From Platanthera guangdongensis (taxonomy: Eukaryota; Streptophyta; Magnoliopsida; Asparagales; Orchidaceae): 64,000 bases of DNA. The notes beneath the pieces are model-generated. The model was not told the DNA's origin, did no database searches, and worked only from the letters and a program-made list of their open reading frames with translations. How positions within the stretch are numbered: position 1 is the first letter of the stretch; the number at the start of each line of letters is the position of its first letter. This document shows positions 12,410 to 23,752 of the stretch, one piece after another. The stretch spans positions 3,676,332 to 3,740,331 of the forward strand of contig CM077150.1 in NCBI GenBank assembly GCA_039583875.1, read 5' to 3'. The translations under genes and the position numbers were made by a program.

Positions 12410-12575
12410 TGTTAGAAAATACTAGAAAAAATGATGTATTGACTCATGTAGGAGTTAGTGTTTAGTCACACATTGTTTGTATAGTTAGATCTTACTCTCT
12501 TCTCTCCTATATATTTGTATGTATACTTGTTTTTTGGTATTCAAGAAGTATATACAAGGTTTGAAACTCTCTACA
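12410..12575 (+). repeat. 5' LTR of the 12.4-kb copia element
   Basis: Runs from TGTTAGAAAATAC to CTCTCTACA (166 bp). A TATA-like CTATATATTTGT sits near 12508. The right end is fixed by the adjacent primer-binding site; the left end is chosen from the TG start and lacks a partner LTR for confirmation. Confidence 0.65.
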
Positions 12576-12587
12576 TGGTATCAGAGG
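12576..12587 (+). promoter_or_regulatory. Retrotransposon primer-binding site (initiator tRNA-Met type)
   Basis: TGGTATCAGAGG, complementary to the 3' end of plant initiator tRNA-Met, directly after the LTR end. It would prime minus-strand DNA synthesis. Confidence 0.85.
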
Positions 12588-12589
12588 GA

Positions 12590-13916
12590 TACGGTCCGAC
12601 TTGTTCTTTTCTAACCGCCTGCTCCGCCTGCTTACCGGGCGGCTTGTTCTCCTGCCTAGCCGCAGTGTCTTGCGGCCTGCTCCCTTTCTAACTGCTTCCG
12701 GGTGATTAGAATTTCTGTTAACCGCGGCTTCCCGCGCGGTTACGTTCATTCTTACCGCTTCCTCTGCTCTCTTTCTCTCTCGTGGCTTCCACCCTTCTTC
12801 TCCTTCTCCTCCCTTTTATAACCTTTCTAACAGGTGGGGCCTTCCCTCCCTTGTTTCCTCTGCCCGCGCGGTTTCATCCCGGCTAACCGCTTCCCTCTAC
12901 TAGGTGCGGTCTCCCTGTCTACCCGCCGAGATCTCCCCTTCTCGCTGCTCTCCACCCTTCTCGCCGCGACTTCTCTTAGTCGCTACTCGCTGCGGTCTCC
13001 TTGTCTACCTGCCGAGTTCTTGCCTTCTCGCTGCTCTGCTCCCTGCTCGCCGCGACTTGTCTTTAGTCGCCGCGTCTTCTCTTCTCGCCACGATTTGTTC
13101 TCTTAGTCGCTGTGGCTTCCCTCATCCCGGCGTGCTCCGCATCTAGGTCGCGGCATCTTCCCTTGCCGCTGGTGTGCTCACTGTGACCGTGTGGCCTTCT
13201 CAACCGGCTTGTTCTCTGCTTAGTCACTGCGACTTATCTCCTTGAAGGTGGCTTCTCCTCTCTACCGCGGGCACCGCATTTTGGTCGCGGCATCCTCCTT
13301 GCCGCTGGTGTGCTATCGCCGTGACCGTGCGGTCTTCGTTGTTTTGTCGCTGCGGTTTCCTTACTGTCGCGACTTCCCTTCCCGCTACAGTTCTCCTGTT
13401 GCTGCGTGCTTCTCGCTCGGGCTTCGCTTAACCGCTGCGGCCTCCTTCGTCGTTGCAGCTTCTCTACCCGCCGCGGGCTCCACATCTTGGTCGCGGCCTC
13501 TTGCCGCTGGTGTGTTGATACCGAGACCGTGCAGCTTCTCCTTTTATCTCTCCAGGTGGCCTCTCTTCTCTACCCTCTTTGGGTTGTTGGTTGTGGTCTG
13601 CCTCTATCTGCCCGGTCTAGTACCTGTTCACCGGCTTGTGCTCCTGTCGCGGGCTGCCTCTAACCGCCCGGTCGAGTGCCTGCTCGCCGGCCTCTGCCTT
13701 GTTTTCCCTGGTTGCTTCCCGCCCTGGTGTCTTGCCCTCTCGACTTGGCTGTTCACGCGGTCTGTCTGCGGCTTCTCGTTTACGCCGCTCTTCGTGTTGC
13801 GGTCTTCTCCTAACTGCACTACCTGTTCAGTTTTTTTAACCGCCGCGACGTGTTTCTATCCGTTGCGGGCTCTTTTCTTACCGTGCTGGTCGTGACCGTT
13901 TCTTGCCGCTGGTGCG
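12590..13916 (+). other. C/T-rich low-complexity region in place of gag
   Basis: About 1.3 kb built from recurring phrases such as CTTCTCGCCGCGACTT, CTCGCTGCGGTCTCC and GGTCGCGGCATCTTCC. Long frames are open here only because of composition. No gag motif (retrotransposon gag fold, zinc knuckle) is readable in any frame. It sits between the primer-binding site and the protease. Confidence 0.6.
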
Positions 13917-16700
13917 TTGTCACTGCGACCGTTGCAGACTGTTCCTTGCAAGATGATCAGTTGTCCTCCGGGCTCTGTGGTGTCTATTTCCGATGGTGGT
14001 ACCTCCTGCCTTGCTCATAGCTCATCCTGGATTTTGGACTCTGGAGCCTCTCACCACATTACATCACGGAAACCACCACAATATTTGAACTTCGTGCATC
14101 CCAAGTTCATTACTGTTGCTAGTGGGGACACAATTCCCGTTTCTGGCACGACAGATATTCACCTCACTCCCTCCATTACTCTTCGCTCTGCCCTTCATGT
14201 TCCAGGCTCTCCTTTCAATCTTCTCTCTGTTGGTCGACTCACTACTGATCTCGATTGTGATGTTATTTTTTCTTCTAACTTGTGTGTTGTGCAGGATCGC
14301 AAGACGCAAACTATCATTGGAAAAGGGCATCTGTCAAATGGCTCTATATCCTTGACCCCTCTCCCCCAACGATGTTGTCCTCTATTAGCTCTGTTGATTG
14401 GCGTCCACGTCTGGGTCATGCTCCTCTAAACATCCTCAAAAAATATCTCCCCGACGTGTCCCTCCAAGAGTTCACGTGTGAGTCTTGTATCTATGAGAAA
14501 CATTATCGGTCTACGTTCTCACGACATCCTACTCGGAGTCCGGCTCTCTTTGATCTAGCACACTCCGATATTTGGGGACCCTACAAAATTGCGAGTGTTT
14601 TTGGATATCGTTACTTTGTCACATTTGTAGATGACTACTCTCGGGTGACCTGACTGTATCTCCTTCGTGGCCGCTCTGAATTGCCCGTTGTATTCCGTAC
14701 CTTTTTCATTGAAACTCAAAACCAGTTTTCTAGTACAATTAAAACTCTCCGCACCGATAATGCCCGTGAATACACGAGTCATGCATTCGCTCTCCTCTGT
14801 GCTGAGTTTGTGATCATCCATCAAACCTTCTGTGCCTATACCTCCCAACAAAATGATGTTGCTGAACGCAATAATCGACACCTGCTTGAGGTCATCCGCT
14901 CTCTTATGATTCAAATGAATGTTCCCAAACAGTATTGGAATTTTGCGGTCTCTACCGCCTGCACTCTTATTAACCGCACGCCTTCATCCATTCTCAATTT
15001 TGCGGTTCCCTTCAATCTTCTTTTTCCCTCCAAGCCTCCTTTCTCCATCACCCCTCACGTGTTTGGTTGCGCGTGCTTTGTTCATCATCTTGGCCCGTCC
15101 ACTGACAAACTTGCTCCCCGTGCCACAAAATATATGTTTGTAGGCTATTCTCGGACACAGAAGGGCTACGTTTGTTTTTCCCCAAAGGATCGGAAGGTGG
15201 TTACTTCTGCTGATGTCACCTTCCTCGAAGATCAGCCATATTACTCTCAACCAGCTGATTCTCATCTTCCCCCACTTCTTCCGCAACATGTTATCCCTGT
15301 TCATTCAAACCTTCCTCCTCTTCTTCCCACACCAATCTCACCTAAACCACCTACACCACCTGTCATTCGTGTGTACACTCGACGTCCTTCTTCGTCTACT
15401 GCCACGGGAGCTGCCCTGCTCTAATGATGTTTTGCAGCCTGCGGATCCGACAACAGCTTCCACTGCCCACCCACTGACCAACTATGTCTCTTTTCACCGC
15501 CTCTCTCCGGAACTCCGACAAAGTGCTCTTTCTTTATCCTCTATCTCCACCCCTAATTCTGTACAGGAGGCTCTCCAGCATCACGGGTCGCGAGCGGCTA
15601 TGGACGAGGAAATGTCTGCTCTTTGGGCAAACCACACTTGGGATTTGGTCCCGCTTCCTCCCGGACAATCTTGTGTGGGATGTAAGTGAGTGTTTGCCGT
15701 CAAACAGGGTCCGGATGGGACGGTTCACTGTTTGAAAGCTCGTCTTGTTGCTCGCGACTTCACTCAACAACAAGGCTTGGATTATGATGAGACTTTTTCT
15801 CTAGTCGCTAAAATCAATAATGTTCGTGTGTTGATCTCCCTCGCTGTTCACCGCCACTGGCCCTTGCACCAACTGGATGTCAAAAATGCATTTCTTAATG
15901 ACGATTTACAGGAGACCGTTTATATGCAGCAACCTCCCGGGTTTGAGACCACGGAGGTGTCTCTTGTCTGTTGTCTGAAGAAGTCTCTTTATGGTCTCAA
16001 ACAGTCTCCTCGGGCATGGTTTGACAAATTTAGCAAGACCGTTAGTGCTGTTGGGTTCACTCGGAGTTCGGCCGACTTCTCTCTGTTTACTCGTCATCGT
16101 CCAACGTGCATAGTAATTTTTTTGGTTTATGTGGATGATATTCTGATTACAAGAGATGATATTTCAGGAATATAGATGATCAAACAACATCTAGCAACTG
16201 TGTTTCAAACAAAGGACTTAGGAAGCCTTCGATATTTTCTTGGTCTCGAAGTGGCTCGGAGACCTGATGAGCTTGTGCTATTTCAGAGAAAGTACTGTCT
16301 TGACCTACTTCATGATGCGAGTTATTCTGAATGCAAGCCTGCTGACACTCCCATAGATATCAATCACAAGCTTTGTGCTCATGCCTCGGACTCCGATTTG
16401 CTCCTTTCGAATCCAGAGTGTTATCGTTGCCTTGTGGGAAAGCTGATATACCTCACTGTTACTAGACCTGATATATCATTTACTGTTGGAATTGTCAATC
16501 GATTCATGCATGAGCCACGTATCTCTCATCTTCAGGCTGTCGAACGTATTCTTCGTTACTTGAAAACTGCTCCTGGACAAGGGCTTGTATAAAATCCCTC
16601 TTCGTCTCTCTTATCTCTGATTGCATATTTTGATGCTGATTATGCTGACTCTTTGGATGACCGTCGTTCCACAAGTGGATACTGCACTTATTTTGGAGGA
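13917..16700 (+). pseudogene. Copia polyprotein (protease-integrase-RT-RNase H), broken
   Basis: Protease: WILDSGASHHIT at about 14034. GAG-pre-integrase: RLGHAPLNIL and CESCIYEKH. Integrase catalytic residues: AHSDIWGP, LRTDNAREY and NDVAERNN, then VFGCACFVH and YMFVGYSRTQKGY. Reverse transcriptase: DEEMSALWANHTWDLV, LKARLVARDFTQQQG, QLDVKNAFLN, SLYGLKQSPRAWF and YVDDILIT. Connection/RNase H: SLRYFLGLEVA, TRPDISF, then [19 protein letters not shown] just before truncation near 16700. Breaks: frameshift near 14390; TGA for Trp at 14651 and 15687; in-frame stops near 16173 and 16590. Without these it would be a full copia pol; as it stands it is non-functional. Confidence 0.9.
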
Positions 16701-17388
16701 CCGTTATATTATGACCTCTCCAGATATAGACTATTAGGAAACCCGTTATGTTATCTTTTTCTATACCATGGTTGGTAATGATCTTTGAGTTTTGACTGGA
16801 GGCATTTCTTTCCAGTAGCAGCTCTGGTCTGAATATGCTGTTTTCTGTTCCTAGAGGCTAGATGCCAAAACTACATCCTTAAGGGAAATATCATTTTGGA
16901 ATTAATATTATTTTGGCGCTGTAATTAATCCTTTGTGTCTTCACTATTTTTGTACTTCAAACGGAAACGTATTTGGAGTTTACGATTTCCGTTTTGCTAT
17001 GACAAAGGGGAACGAAACGAAAGTTACGAACTTTCTTCCCGAATTTAAAATTGAACTATTTTCAAGTGATTTCATTTTTTGAACGAAATAGTGAATTTCG
17101 TGCTTTACGAAAAAAATCAAAGTTGTTTAATTTCAAAGTCTGCGCAACGCCCGCTCTAATTTTTTTGTAAAAAAATTAATTAAATCATCGCATGCATTTA
17201 GGGTTTCCTATAAATAGCCGACAGACGCGCAAACTCTGCGCGCCGTCCTGCATCACTCCCCCATCTGGCCCAGCCCGCCATCACTCGACAACCACTTGAC
17301 CCAGCGTACCCACATAGGTTGAAGGATGAACTTAATTACGGGAGATCACATAGCTAAAACATTGTCCCCTGCCTCAATCCCATGATCT
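16701..17388. other. Unassigned sequence between elements
   Basis: No gene recognised. TTTCCTATAAATAGCC near 17206 is a good TATA-type promoter followed by a CT-rich leader, but no coding exon follows. It may be a fragment of another LTR. Confidence 0.4.
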
Positions 17389-17492
17389 GCTCTGATACCA
17401 CTTGTAGGGTCAAGCGCATTCCCAATTAATTCATAAGCTCAAAGTTACGAGAATTGATCTTACTATTTCCTTTTAAGTAAATATCACAACGT
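17389..17492 (-). mobile_element. Fragment of a reversed LTR element with primer-binding site
   Basis: GCTCTGATACCA at 17389-17400 is the reverse complement of the TGGTATCAGAGC primer-binding site. The LTR tail would lie to its right (from about 17401), cut off by the next element. The internal side extends left to about 17330. Confidence 0.6.
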
Positions 17493-17817
17493 TGTTATGT
17501 GTATTGATGGTTACGGGTTGTCGCGAGTCTCGAGCACCGAGTTCCTTATCCTTATTATTATTATTATTTGTGTCTTGATGTTATGTTAGGTGAGTGTTAG
17601 GGAGGTTTAAAGTCATTATTATGTTGTAGCCTATATAAAGGCTTTGAGTGTGTTGTTTAAGGGAAGAATGAAAAATCTAGTTCTTGTCCCTCTTGTGAGA
17701 TCTTGGTAGCTCTCTCCTCCAACGAGCAAGCCCCGCTTAGATAGTCGCGGTTACGGCTCCGTAGTATCTCTACCTTGCATCTCCACCTCCGTCCACCTTT
17801 CGGCTAGGCCCATAATA
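17493..17817 (+). repeat. 5' LTR
   Basis: Matches 20567-20893 closely, with shared TCTCGAGCACCGAG, TTATTATGTTGTAGCCTATA (TATA-type promoter), GAATGAAAAATCTAGTTCTTG and GGCTAGGCCCATAA. The right end is set by the PBS TGGTATCAGAG at 17820-17830. Confidence 0.85.
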
Positions 17818-18760
17818 ACTGGTATCAGAGGCCTAGGTCTTCTTCCATATTATTTGCACCATCGGCCGCTGTTTTCCCTTTCGACAACCCGCAACATTTC
17901 CTACTCCATGTGCACGCCGTCGTTCTGCTCTAATGGTTTTCCTCTGACGCCAATAGCAGCGACTACATCCGCCGACCGGCCCTGCTCTATTCCATCACGT
18001 CCAACATCGGAGAGTGCTTCGTTTGCACCGGCACCATCAGCGATTGCACCAGCGGCTGCAACAGTAGCCGCAAAGTTTGCGTGGCCGTTGTCGGTACCAA
18101 TGCCAGCCACACCCTCGCTCAACTCCAATATCGTCTACGACCTCACTCATCAACAACATTCTCGCGCCGTCTCCAATAGCTACCCTCGCCGACGACTCAG
18201 CCACTAGAGCCCTTTCCGCGGCGCTATCTCCATGTGCATGCCTCCGGAAGAATGAGCCCCTTCCCCTGCATCGTCGCCGCCGACTGCGGTTTCATTGAGC
18301 CCCGCACAACAGCGCCCCATCGAGCCCCGCACAGCAGCTCCTCATCGAGCCCTGTGCGCCTCTGCTTCCGCTGTTTCGAACCCCGCTTCCCCTTTTCAGC
18401 TCTCGAGCCCCGAAAATTTCTTATTTTATTAAACTTGTTGTTTTGGTGGACCCCATGTCAAGTCTTATTTTATTTTCTCTTACCATAGCTGCCAGCTATC
18501 AGCCGCAAATGCCCCTCCTATCTGCAACCTTCTATTTTTATAACCACATTTCAAAACAAATAAAAAATAAAGCCTCTCCTATAAATCCGGCAACTTCTTT
18601 TACCCATTGGTGTTAACATTCAGCTACCTCCTCACAGCGAAGCACGACTTGACACATAATTTATGCCATCATTGGGCGGATCCGCGGTACTCGTGATCAT
18701 TCCCAATCATCCGACCCGGCGCAATTCGACCGCCCGGTCACCCGTTCCTCTTCTCGCACT

Positions 18761-19770
18761 ATGAGTGACTCCTCTGATCAGCTAAGTCAGATGATGACCA
18801 TGCTGCAAACCGTCATGGCGCAACAAGCTGCACACACTGCTCTCGCGGACCGTCAGCAGGAGACCATTATTGCGCTCTCCAAGCGCTTCGATGAACTTTC
18901 TACCGCGCCCGCACACGATCATACAAGCACCAATCAGACACAACCACTTCTCCACCATGCCTCTCCGCCCCTGACCGTCCACGAGCCACCGCCGCCAGTC
19001 CTTGCGCACCCAGACGCTGCGATTGTACCACGCTACACCAGATTGGAATTTCCAACTTATGATGGGAAAAGTGATCAATTGGGCCGGTTCACCAAGTGCG
19101 AGCAATTCTTCGGCCACCAACAAACTCGGGCAGCCGACCGGATCCAACTAGTATCCTTTCATCTGCTCGACTCCGCTGTTTTGTGGGCCTCTCGACTTCT
19201 CACGACCGGTCAAATCTGTTTTGGGACGACTTCAAGCGGCTATGCAACTTACGTTTCAGACCTTTTATCCGCAGGAACCCCCTCGACGAACTCACATCTC
19301 TACGACAAACGGGGTCCGTGGACGAGTACCTGGAACAATTTCAGCTTCTCTTGGCATATGTTCCCCTTGCCCCAGATATGCAGGTCGACATTTTCACCGC
19401 TGGACTTCACGAGCACCTGCGATTGGATGTCGAGTTTGAGGCCCCTCCAGACTTAGTAACTGCTATGAGTCTGGCTCGGCTCTGCGATCGTCGCGTCCAA
19501 CTAACAAAAGAGGCCTATCCACCTGCCACCAATATTGTTCAACAAGGCCGTATTGAGGGTCCTCTAGCCCCACCGGTCCGCCGATTATCTCGGGCTGAGA
19601 TGCTGCAACGACGCGCTCAAAGATTATGTTTTAATTGCGACGAGTAGTACACTCGCGGCCACAGGTGCAACCGGCTTTTCTACCTGCTCGTCGAGGATTC
19701 TGACGACGAGAATGTACAACTCATATTCATCGAGGGTGGACCCCTCCAGATCCAGGTAGCAAGTGTCAAA
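18761..19770 (+). pseudogene. Gypsy-type gag, broken
   Basis: Starts MSDSSDQLSQMMTMLQ with an N-terminal coiled-coil-like region and a proline-rich linker, then RLEFPTYDGKSD, the usual start of the retrotransposon gag domain. After a frameshift near 19195 the frame continues with FWDDFKRLCNLRF, GSVDEYLEQFQLLL and FTAGLHEHLRLDV. A zinc knuckle CFNCDE / YTRGHRC follows, interrupted by a stop at 19645. The capsid-like protein would package RNA; here it is inactive. No protease domain follows. Confidence 0.85.
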
Positions 19771-19859
19771 GTTAGCAAGTCAAGACATAAGTCAGAGTCA
19801 ACGCGCAGGAAGGCAGAAGCTTGAGCGAGTGTGGCGAACTCCACTCACATACTCGCGAG

Positions 19860-20510
19860 GTAGGCGACTAGGCCAGCTACTCGCCCAACCGAACGAGCTC
19901 CCCCAGAGTAGTCGCCTAGTCGCCATGGGTGGGGCTATAAATAAGACCCTCCCTCTCTTTGGATTGGTCTATAAATAGGACCCCGGGTATACAAGGAGAC
20001 GGACTTCAGAATCTCGCAAAAGATCTCGACCGTAGACAGCAAGCTAAGCCTTTGGATCGTTTATTCAGAGAGACAGGTCGCGAGTTGGCGTCTATTCCTT
20101 TTAGTCGCCGCGACTTTGTTGTCATTAAATAGGACCCCAGAGGTACGAGTAGACGACTTCAGAATCTCGCAAAAGATCTCGACCGTCATTTTCCGAGACA
20201 GCAAGCTAAGCCTTTGGATTCTTTATTCAGAGAGACAGGTCTCGAGTTGGAGACTATCCCTTTTAGTCGCCGCAACTTTATTGTCAGCTAGTCTGCCTCG
20301 TACCCTGCTCTGCCATTTTTGGTTGTGGAGAGGTTGCTTCTTTTAAGCTTCCTGGTATGTGGTGGGACCTCCCTGCTACAGCGCCTGTGGTCCTTTTAGT
20401 TGTCAGGCAATTTCCGTGTCTTAGCCCATTAGCCGTCGAGCCAGACTGCTGAACCGGTAACCTTAGGTTGTCTTGATCCGAATTTTGGAGTAAGAGATTT
20501 CCCGGCTTTA
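19860..20510 (+). repeat. LTR-like segment with tandemly duplicated promoter block
   Basis: GGGGCTATAAATAAGACC (about 19932) and GGTCTATAAATAGGACC (about 19967) are two TATA-type promoters. The block 19975-20121 is repeated at 20127-20285: shared CTTCAGAATCTCGCAAAAG, GACAGCAAGCTAAGCCTTTG and TTATTCAGAGAGACAGGT. The following GGTATGTGGTGGGACCTCC resembles the gypsy LTR region at 61515-61530, suggesting a nested Tat-type LTR. Confidence 0.7.
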
Positions 20511-20566
20511 ACAGAGGGCATCAGATAAAATTTGAGGATAAGTTTTTTTTGGAAGGGTGAGATATG

Positions 20567-20893
20567 TTGTGTTATGATGTTATTGTTATGCGTTATGATG
20601 GTTATGAGTTGTCGTGAGTCTCGAGCACCGAGCTCTTTATCCTTATTATTATTAGTGTCTTGATGTTATGTTAGGTGAGTGTCAGGGAGTGTTAAAGTCA
20701 TTATTATGTTGTAGCCTATAAAAAGGCTTTGGGTGTGTTGTTTAAGGGAGGAATGAAAAATCTAGTTCTTGTTCATCTTGTGAGATCTTGGTAGCTCTCT
20801 CCTCCAACGTGCAAGCCCCGCTTAGGCAGTCACGGTCATGGCTCCGTAGTATCTCCTACCTCGAATCTCCACCTCCGAGCTAGGCCCATAACA
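20567..20893 (+). repeat. 3' LTR
   Basis: Direct partner of 17493-17817, ending GGCCCATAACA. The left end is approximate; a purine-rich GGAAGGGTGAGA lies just upstream as a possible polypurine tract. Confidence 0.8.
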
Positions 20894-21229
20894 AAGGCTC
20901 CCCTGGTCAAGTGAGGGACGCTGACACCTCGACTATATCAGAAATATGAAAAATAATTTATGAGAATGAACATATGAAGACTACAATAAAAACCGGCGAA
21001 CTTGCACATATTAAAACTCATTTTACAATGGAGGTTGGAGAAATATATAAAAGTTAAATAACAAGTTTTTACGATACGATTCAGTTTCTTTGATTTTTTA
21101 ATGCGTGGTCATCGAACCAGACTGTTGTTTATGTGATTTTTATATTCTCCAAACTGCACCACACTCGAACCGGTCGGTGCATTATGAATTACAATTGTGC
21201 TATTTGGTTTTTTAAGTTTATGGTTTTCC
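20894..21229. other. Unassigned spacer
   Basis: Nothing recognisable; AT-rich. Confidence 0.4.
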
Positions 21230-22145
21230 AAGCACACCCTAAAGAAGAGTATCTCAAGTTAGTTGAGAAGAATCTAATTCTCCTTAGAGTCGCTCATTTC
21301 ATGATAATCGATAACGAGGTGTATCGTAAGCCGCTAAGTGTGCTTAACACAAGATTTGTGCGAGAAGATGAAGTTCCTCAAATCCTAGATAAAATACTCT
21401 CAAGAGAAAGGATGTTGGTCCCACTAGGTTTCCCTTCAATGATACTGTTGGGAAGACTGCGAGTAATGATAAATTTCTTGTGGGCATATATCTTAGCTAA
21501 TTCTGCCAAGTATGAGCATTGACCTAAGGTTCGCTTTGGTCCACCACCAGAGAACCAATCGCTAATTAGAAGCAATAAGGACGAAGATGCTTAACTTGCT
21601 GCAGGGAAAAATTGAAGGGGTCATTGGAAATTGGGCCGAACCACTTCCTTCAATGTTAATGACACTATGGACCACACCGATCCCTACCACATGAAAATTC
21701 CCTTCATATTCTCTCATTGGTCGAAAGTGTTAATTCCAGTGGAATTTTGTGTACTCAGCCCAAGAAGTAGGTGACAACTTGAAGGAATGGCTTATCCAGA
21801 ACAATGAACAACAAACTACCATATTAGTACTAGTATATGAAGTTTGCAATGAAGCTGTTGCCCAAGATGAGGAAATAAAGAAAAGAATTGCATGGTATTA
21901 TGATAAGAACGTCAAGATAAAACAAGTCATAGGATATCTCGTCTTATAAAAGGTAGATGTTGTGAGAAGATCATCATCAGTTAGAGAGCTAAACAAAAAT
22001 TGAGTTAGACCATACATCGTCAAAGAAATCTTGAACTATGGGAGTGGGGCCTACATGCTAGCCACCCGGGAATGCAAGAATCTTATTAATACCTTGAGTC
22101 GAGATGATCTCAAATGGTTTTATCCCTAAAAAACCTCGGTGAGCT
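21230..22145 (+). pseudogene. Gypsy (Tat-like) integrase remnant, copy 1
   Basis: Broken C-terminal half of a gypsy pol. Readable pieces: HPKEEYLKLVEKNLILLR with DNEVYRKP (spacer/zinc-binding side); IEGVIGNWAEPLPSML followed by LWTTP (late integrase core); KKRIAWYYDKNVK and GYLVL; and an end segment NYGSGAYMLATRECK with LSRDDLKWFYP, the typical terminus of such polyproteins. Several stops and shifts interrupt it. No LTR was found next to it. Confidence 0.7.
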
Positions 22146-22154
22146 GAAATTCTC

Positions 22155-23740
22155 TTTTTTTTTTCAGGGAGTATTGAAAGGATTAAAGGAAATTGGGCAA
22201 AACAACTTTCTTCTGTGTTGTGAGCCCTCTGATAGCATTGACTTATGCCACGAGGTGAACTCCTTTTGAGTTTTCTAATGTGTCAAAATGCTAATTGCAG
22301 TAGAATTTGACATACTCAACCCAAGAGTAAGTGATGCGGTGGCAGGTCGACTCGAAAAGAGATTTCTAAATGCAAACCTAATTGCGAGGACGTGAGTGGA
22401 AGTGCATAAGTAGTCCGTAACAGAATAACATCGAGTAATTAATTATTTTAAATGAAACAACAGGGCACATGCAGTTGCAAATAATTGCTTAAGGAGAACA
22501 AAATATCAAGATGCAAACAAAAGATGCACAAATAATTTAAGCGATCACAGAATTTGTCCCGCAAATTATACATCGATTGAACAACTAGCACGAAAAGTAG
22601 AAATCCATCATAATATAGTCCGATCTAGACAACAGCAAAGAAAAGAACAATATACCACAACTCGCGTATGTAGGCGGCGGCAGCGGCGGTTGTTGGCGGC
22701 AAGTGAACGGTGTGGGGGAGTAGAGCGGGGCTGGTATTGACGCAGGTGGGCTGCGGGAGGAAAGGTAGAAGCAGTAGGGGGTGTTTGATTCACGGGTGGG
22801 TGGGTTTAAGGAGGGAGTGAGATGAGTGAACAGTGTTATTAAAAGGTTGAACAGTATTCCACATTAAAACCCGCATAGGTGTTCATGGCGCTTGGGCTAC
22901 GGGCGGAGGAAGGGGAAGGTGGCTCCACGGGATGTTAGCAGATAGAGGAGGAAAGGATGTTGCAGCGTTAGAAAGTCGCGGGCTGGACGGAGGTTGACGG
23001 GAGAGGGAGCGGGGACTACTGCAGGGGCGGCGATCTGGACTGGGAGGAAGACAAAGGCGAACGGGAGTTACTTCGTGGAAGTAGGAGGCGGGTTTGGTGG
23101 TTATCGGGTTCGGTGGGGAAGCACTGGGAAGGAAGAGAAAGAGGGAGGCGGTGGAGGCGGAGGGGTTTACCGGAGAGGGATGCGGAGGAAGCGTCGCCGG
23201 TGTCGCACCGAAAAGCGGAGAGATTGACGTCGCACCAACCTGCCCACTTGCCTTCATAATATAATCCAAATCAAACTACCCCGATCAGACGACTCATAAT
23301 GTCTGGACCGATCGGGGGCTAAATACAACTCGAAATAAAAAGTGCAAAATATAAAACTGAATGGAGGAATGAACAAAGTAGGTGCCGACATGGAGGAATG
23401 AATGAACTTGAATGCTGAACAACAACTACTACACTGAATATCGTAGAAGTTCATGATGAACCTATCATCCAATAAGGGCATATAAAGAAAAGAATTGCAC
23501 GATTATGACAAGAACTCAAGGTTAAAACAATTCATAGAATATCTACTCATAAAAAATATCGATGCTGCTAGAAGATCACCTCTTCGCGAACGCTAAATAA
23601 ATCCAAACTGGGTTGGACCATCCATTGTCAAAGAAATCTTGACCTCTGGTCTACAGTTTAGCCGCTCATAAAATCGAGCATCTTGTTAATACCGTAAGGA
23701 CGATCTCAAACTCCTTTTTTAGGGAGAGGAACAACTCAAT
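22155..23740 (+). pseudogene. Gypsy integrase remnant, copy 2, split by an insertion
   Basis: Second, more decayed copy of the sequence at 21610-22145. The left piece (22170-22333) reads IKGNWAKQLSSVL-like. The right piece (23377-23740) resumes with TAAAGAAAAGAATTGCA and continues to the same terminus. The copy is cut by 22334-23376 and ends where the long LTR at 23753 begins. Confidence 0.65.
22334..23376. mobile_element. 1.04-kb insertion in the second integrase remnant
   Basis: Not present in the first integrase copy. It is flanked by AGTAAGTG (22326-22333) and AGTAGGTG (23377-23384), a possible 8-bp target duplication with one mismatch; copy 1 has AAGTAGGTG once. No terminal inverted repeat and no credible ORF. 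The GC-rich, purine-rich part at 22660-23230 gives open frames by composition only. Confidence 0.45.
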
Positions 23741-23752
23741 TCAATCAAGGCG

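Larger units (their letters stand above)
12410..16700 (+). mobile_element. Ty1/copia retrotransposon, 3'-truncated
   Basis: A short 5' LTR (12410-12575) is followed at once by a TGGTATCAGAGG primer-binding site. The polyprotein starts at the protease and runs to early RNase H, then stops near 16700 with no 3' LTR seen. The usual gag part is replaced by C/T-rich sequence (12590-13916). The element lies downstream of COQ10 exon 2 in the same orientation. Confidence 0.85.
17493..20893 (+). mobile_element. LTR retrotransposon with gag only, both LTRs present
   Basis: Direct LTRs at 17493-17817 and about 20567-20893 flank 2.75 kb holding a broken gypsy-type gag but no protease, RT or integrase. 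PBS at 17820. Between gag and the 3' LTR lies foreign LTR-like sequence with a duplicated promoter (19860-20510). A 5-bp target duplication was not found. Confidence 0.85.

Noticed and set aside
13242..13895. 217-codon plus-strand frame
   Set aside because: Composition-driven frame in C/T-rich repeat words; no gag motif readable.
22883..23269. 128-codon Pro/Ser-rich minus-strand frame
   Set aside because: Lies in purine-rich insert sequence; low complexity with no homologous motif.
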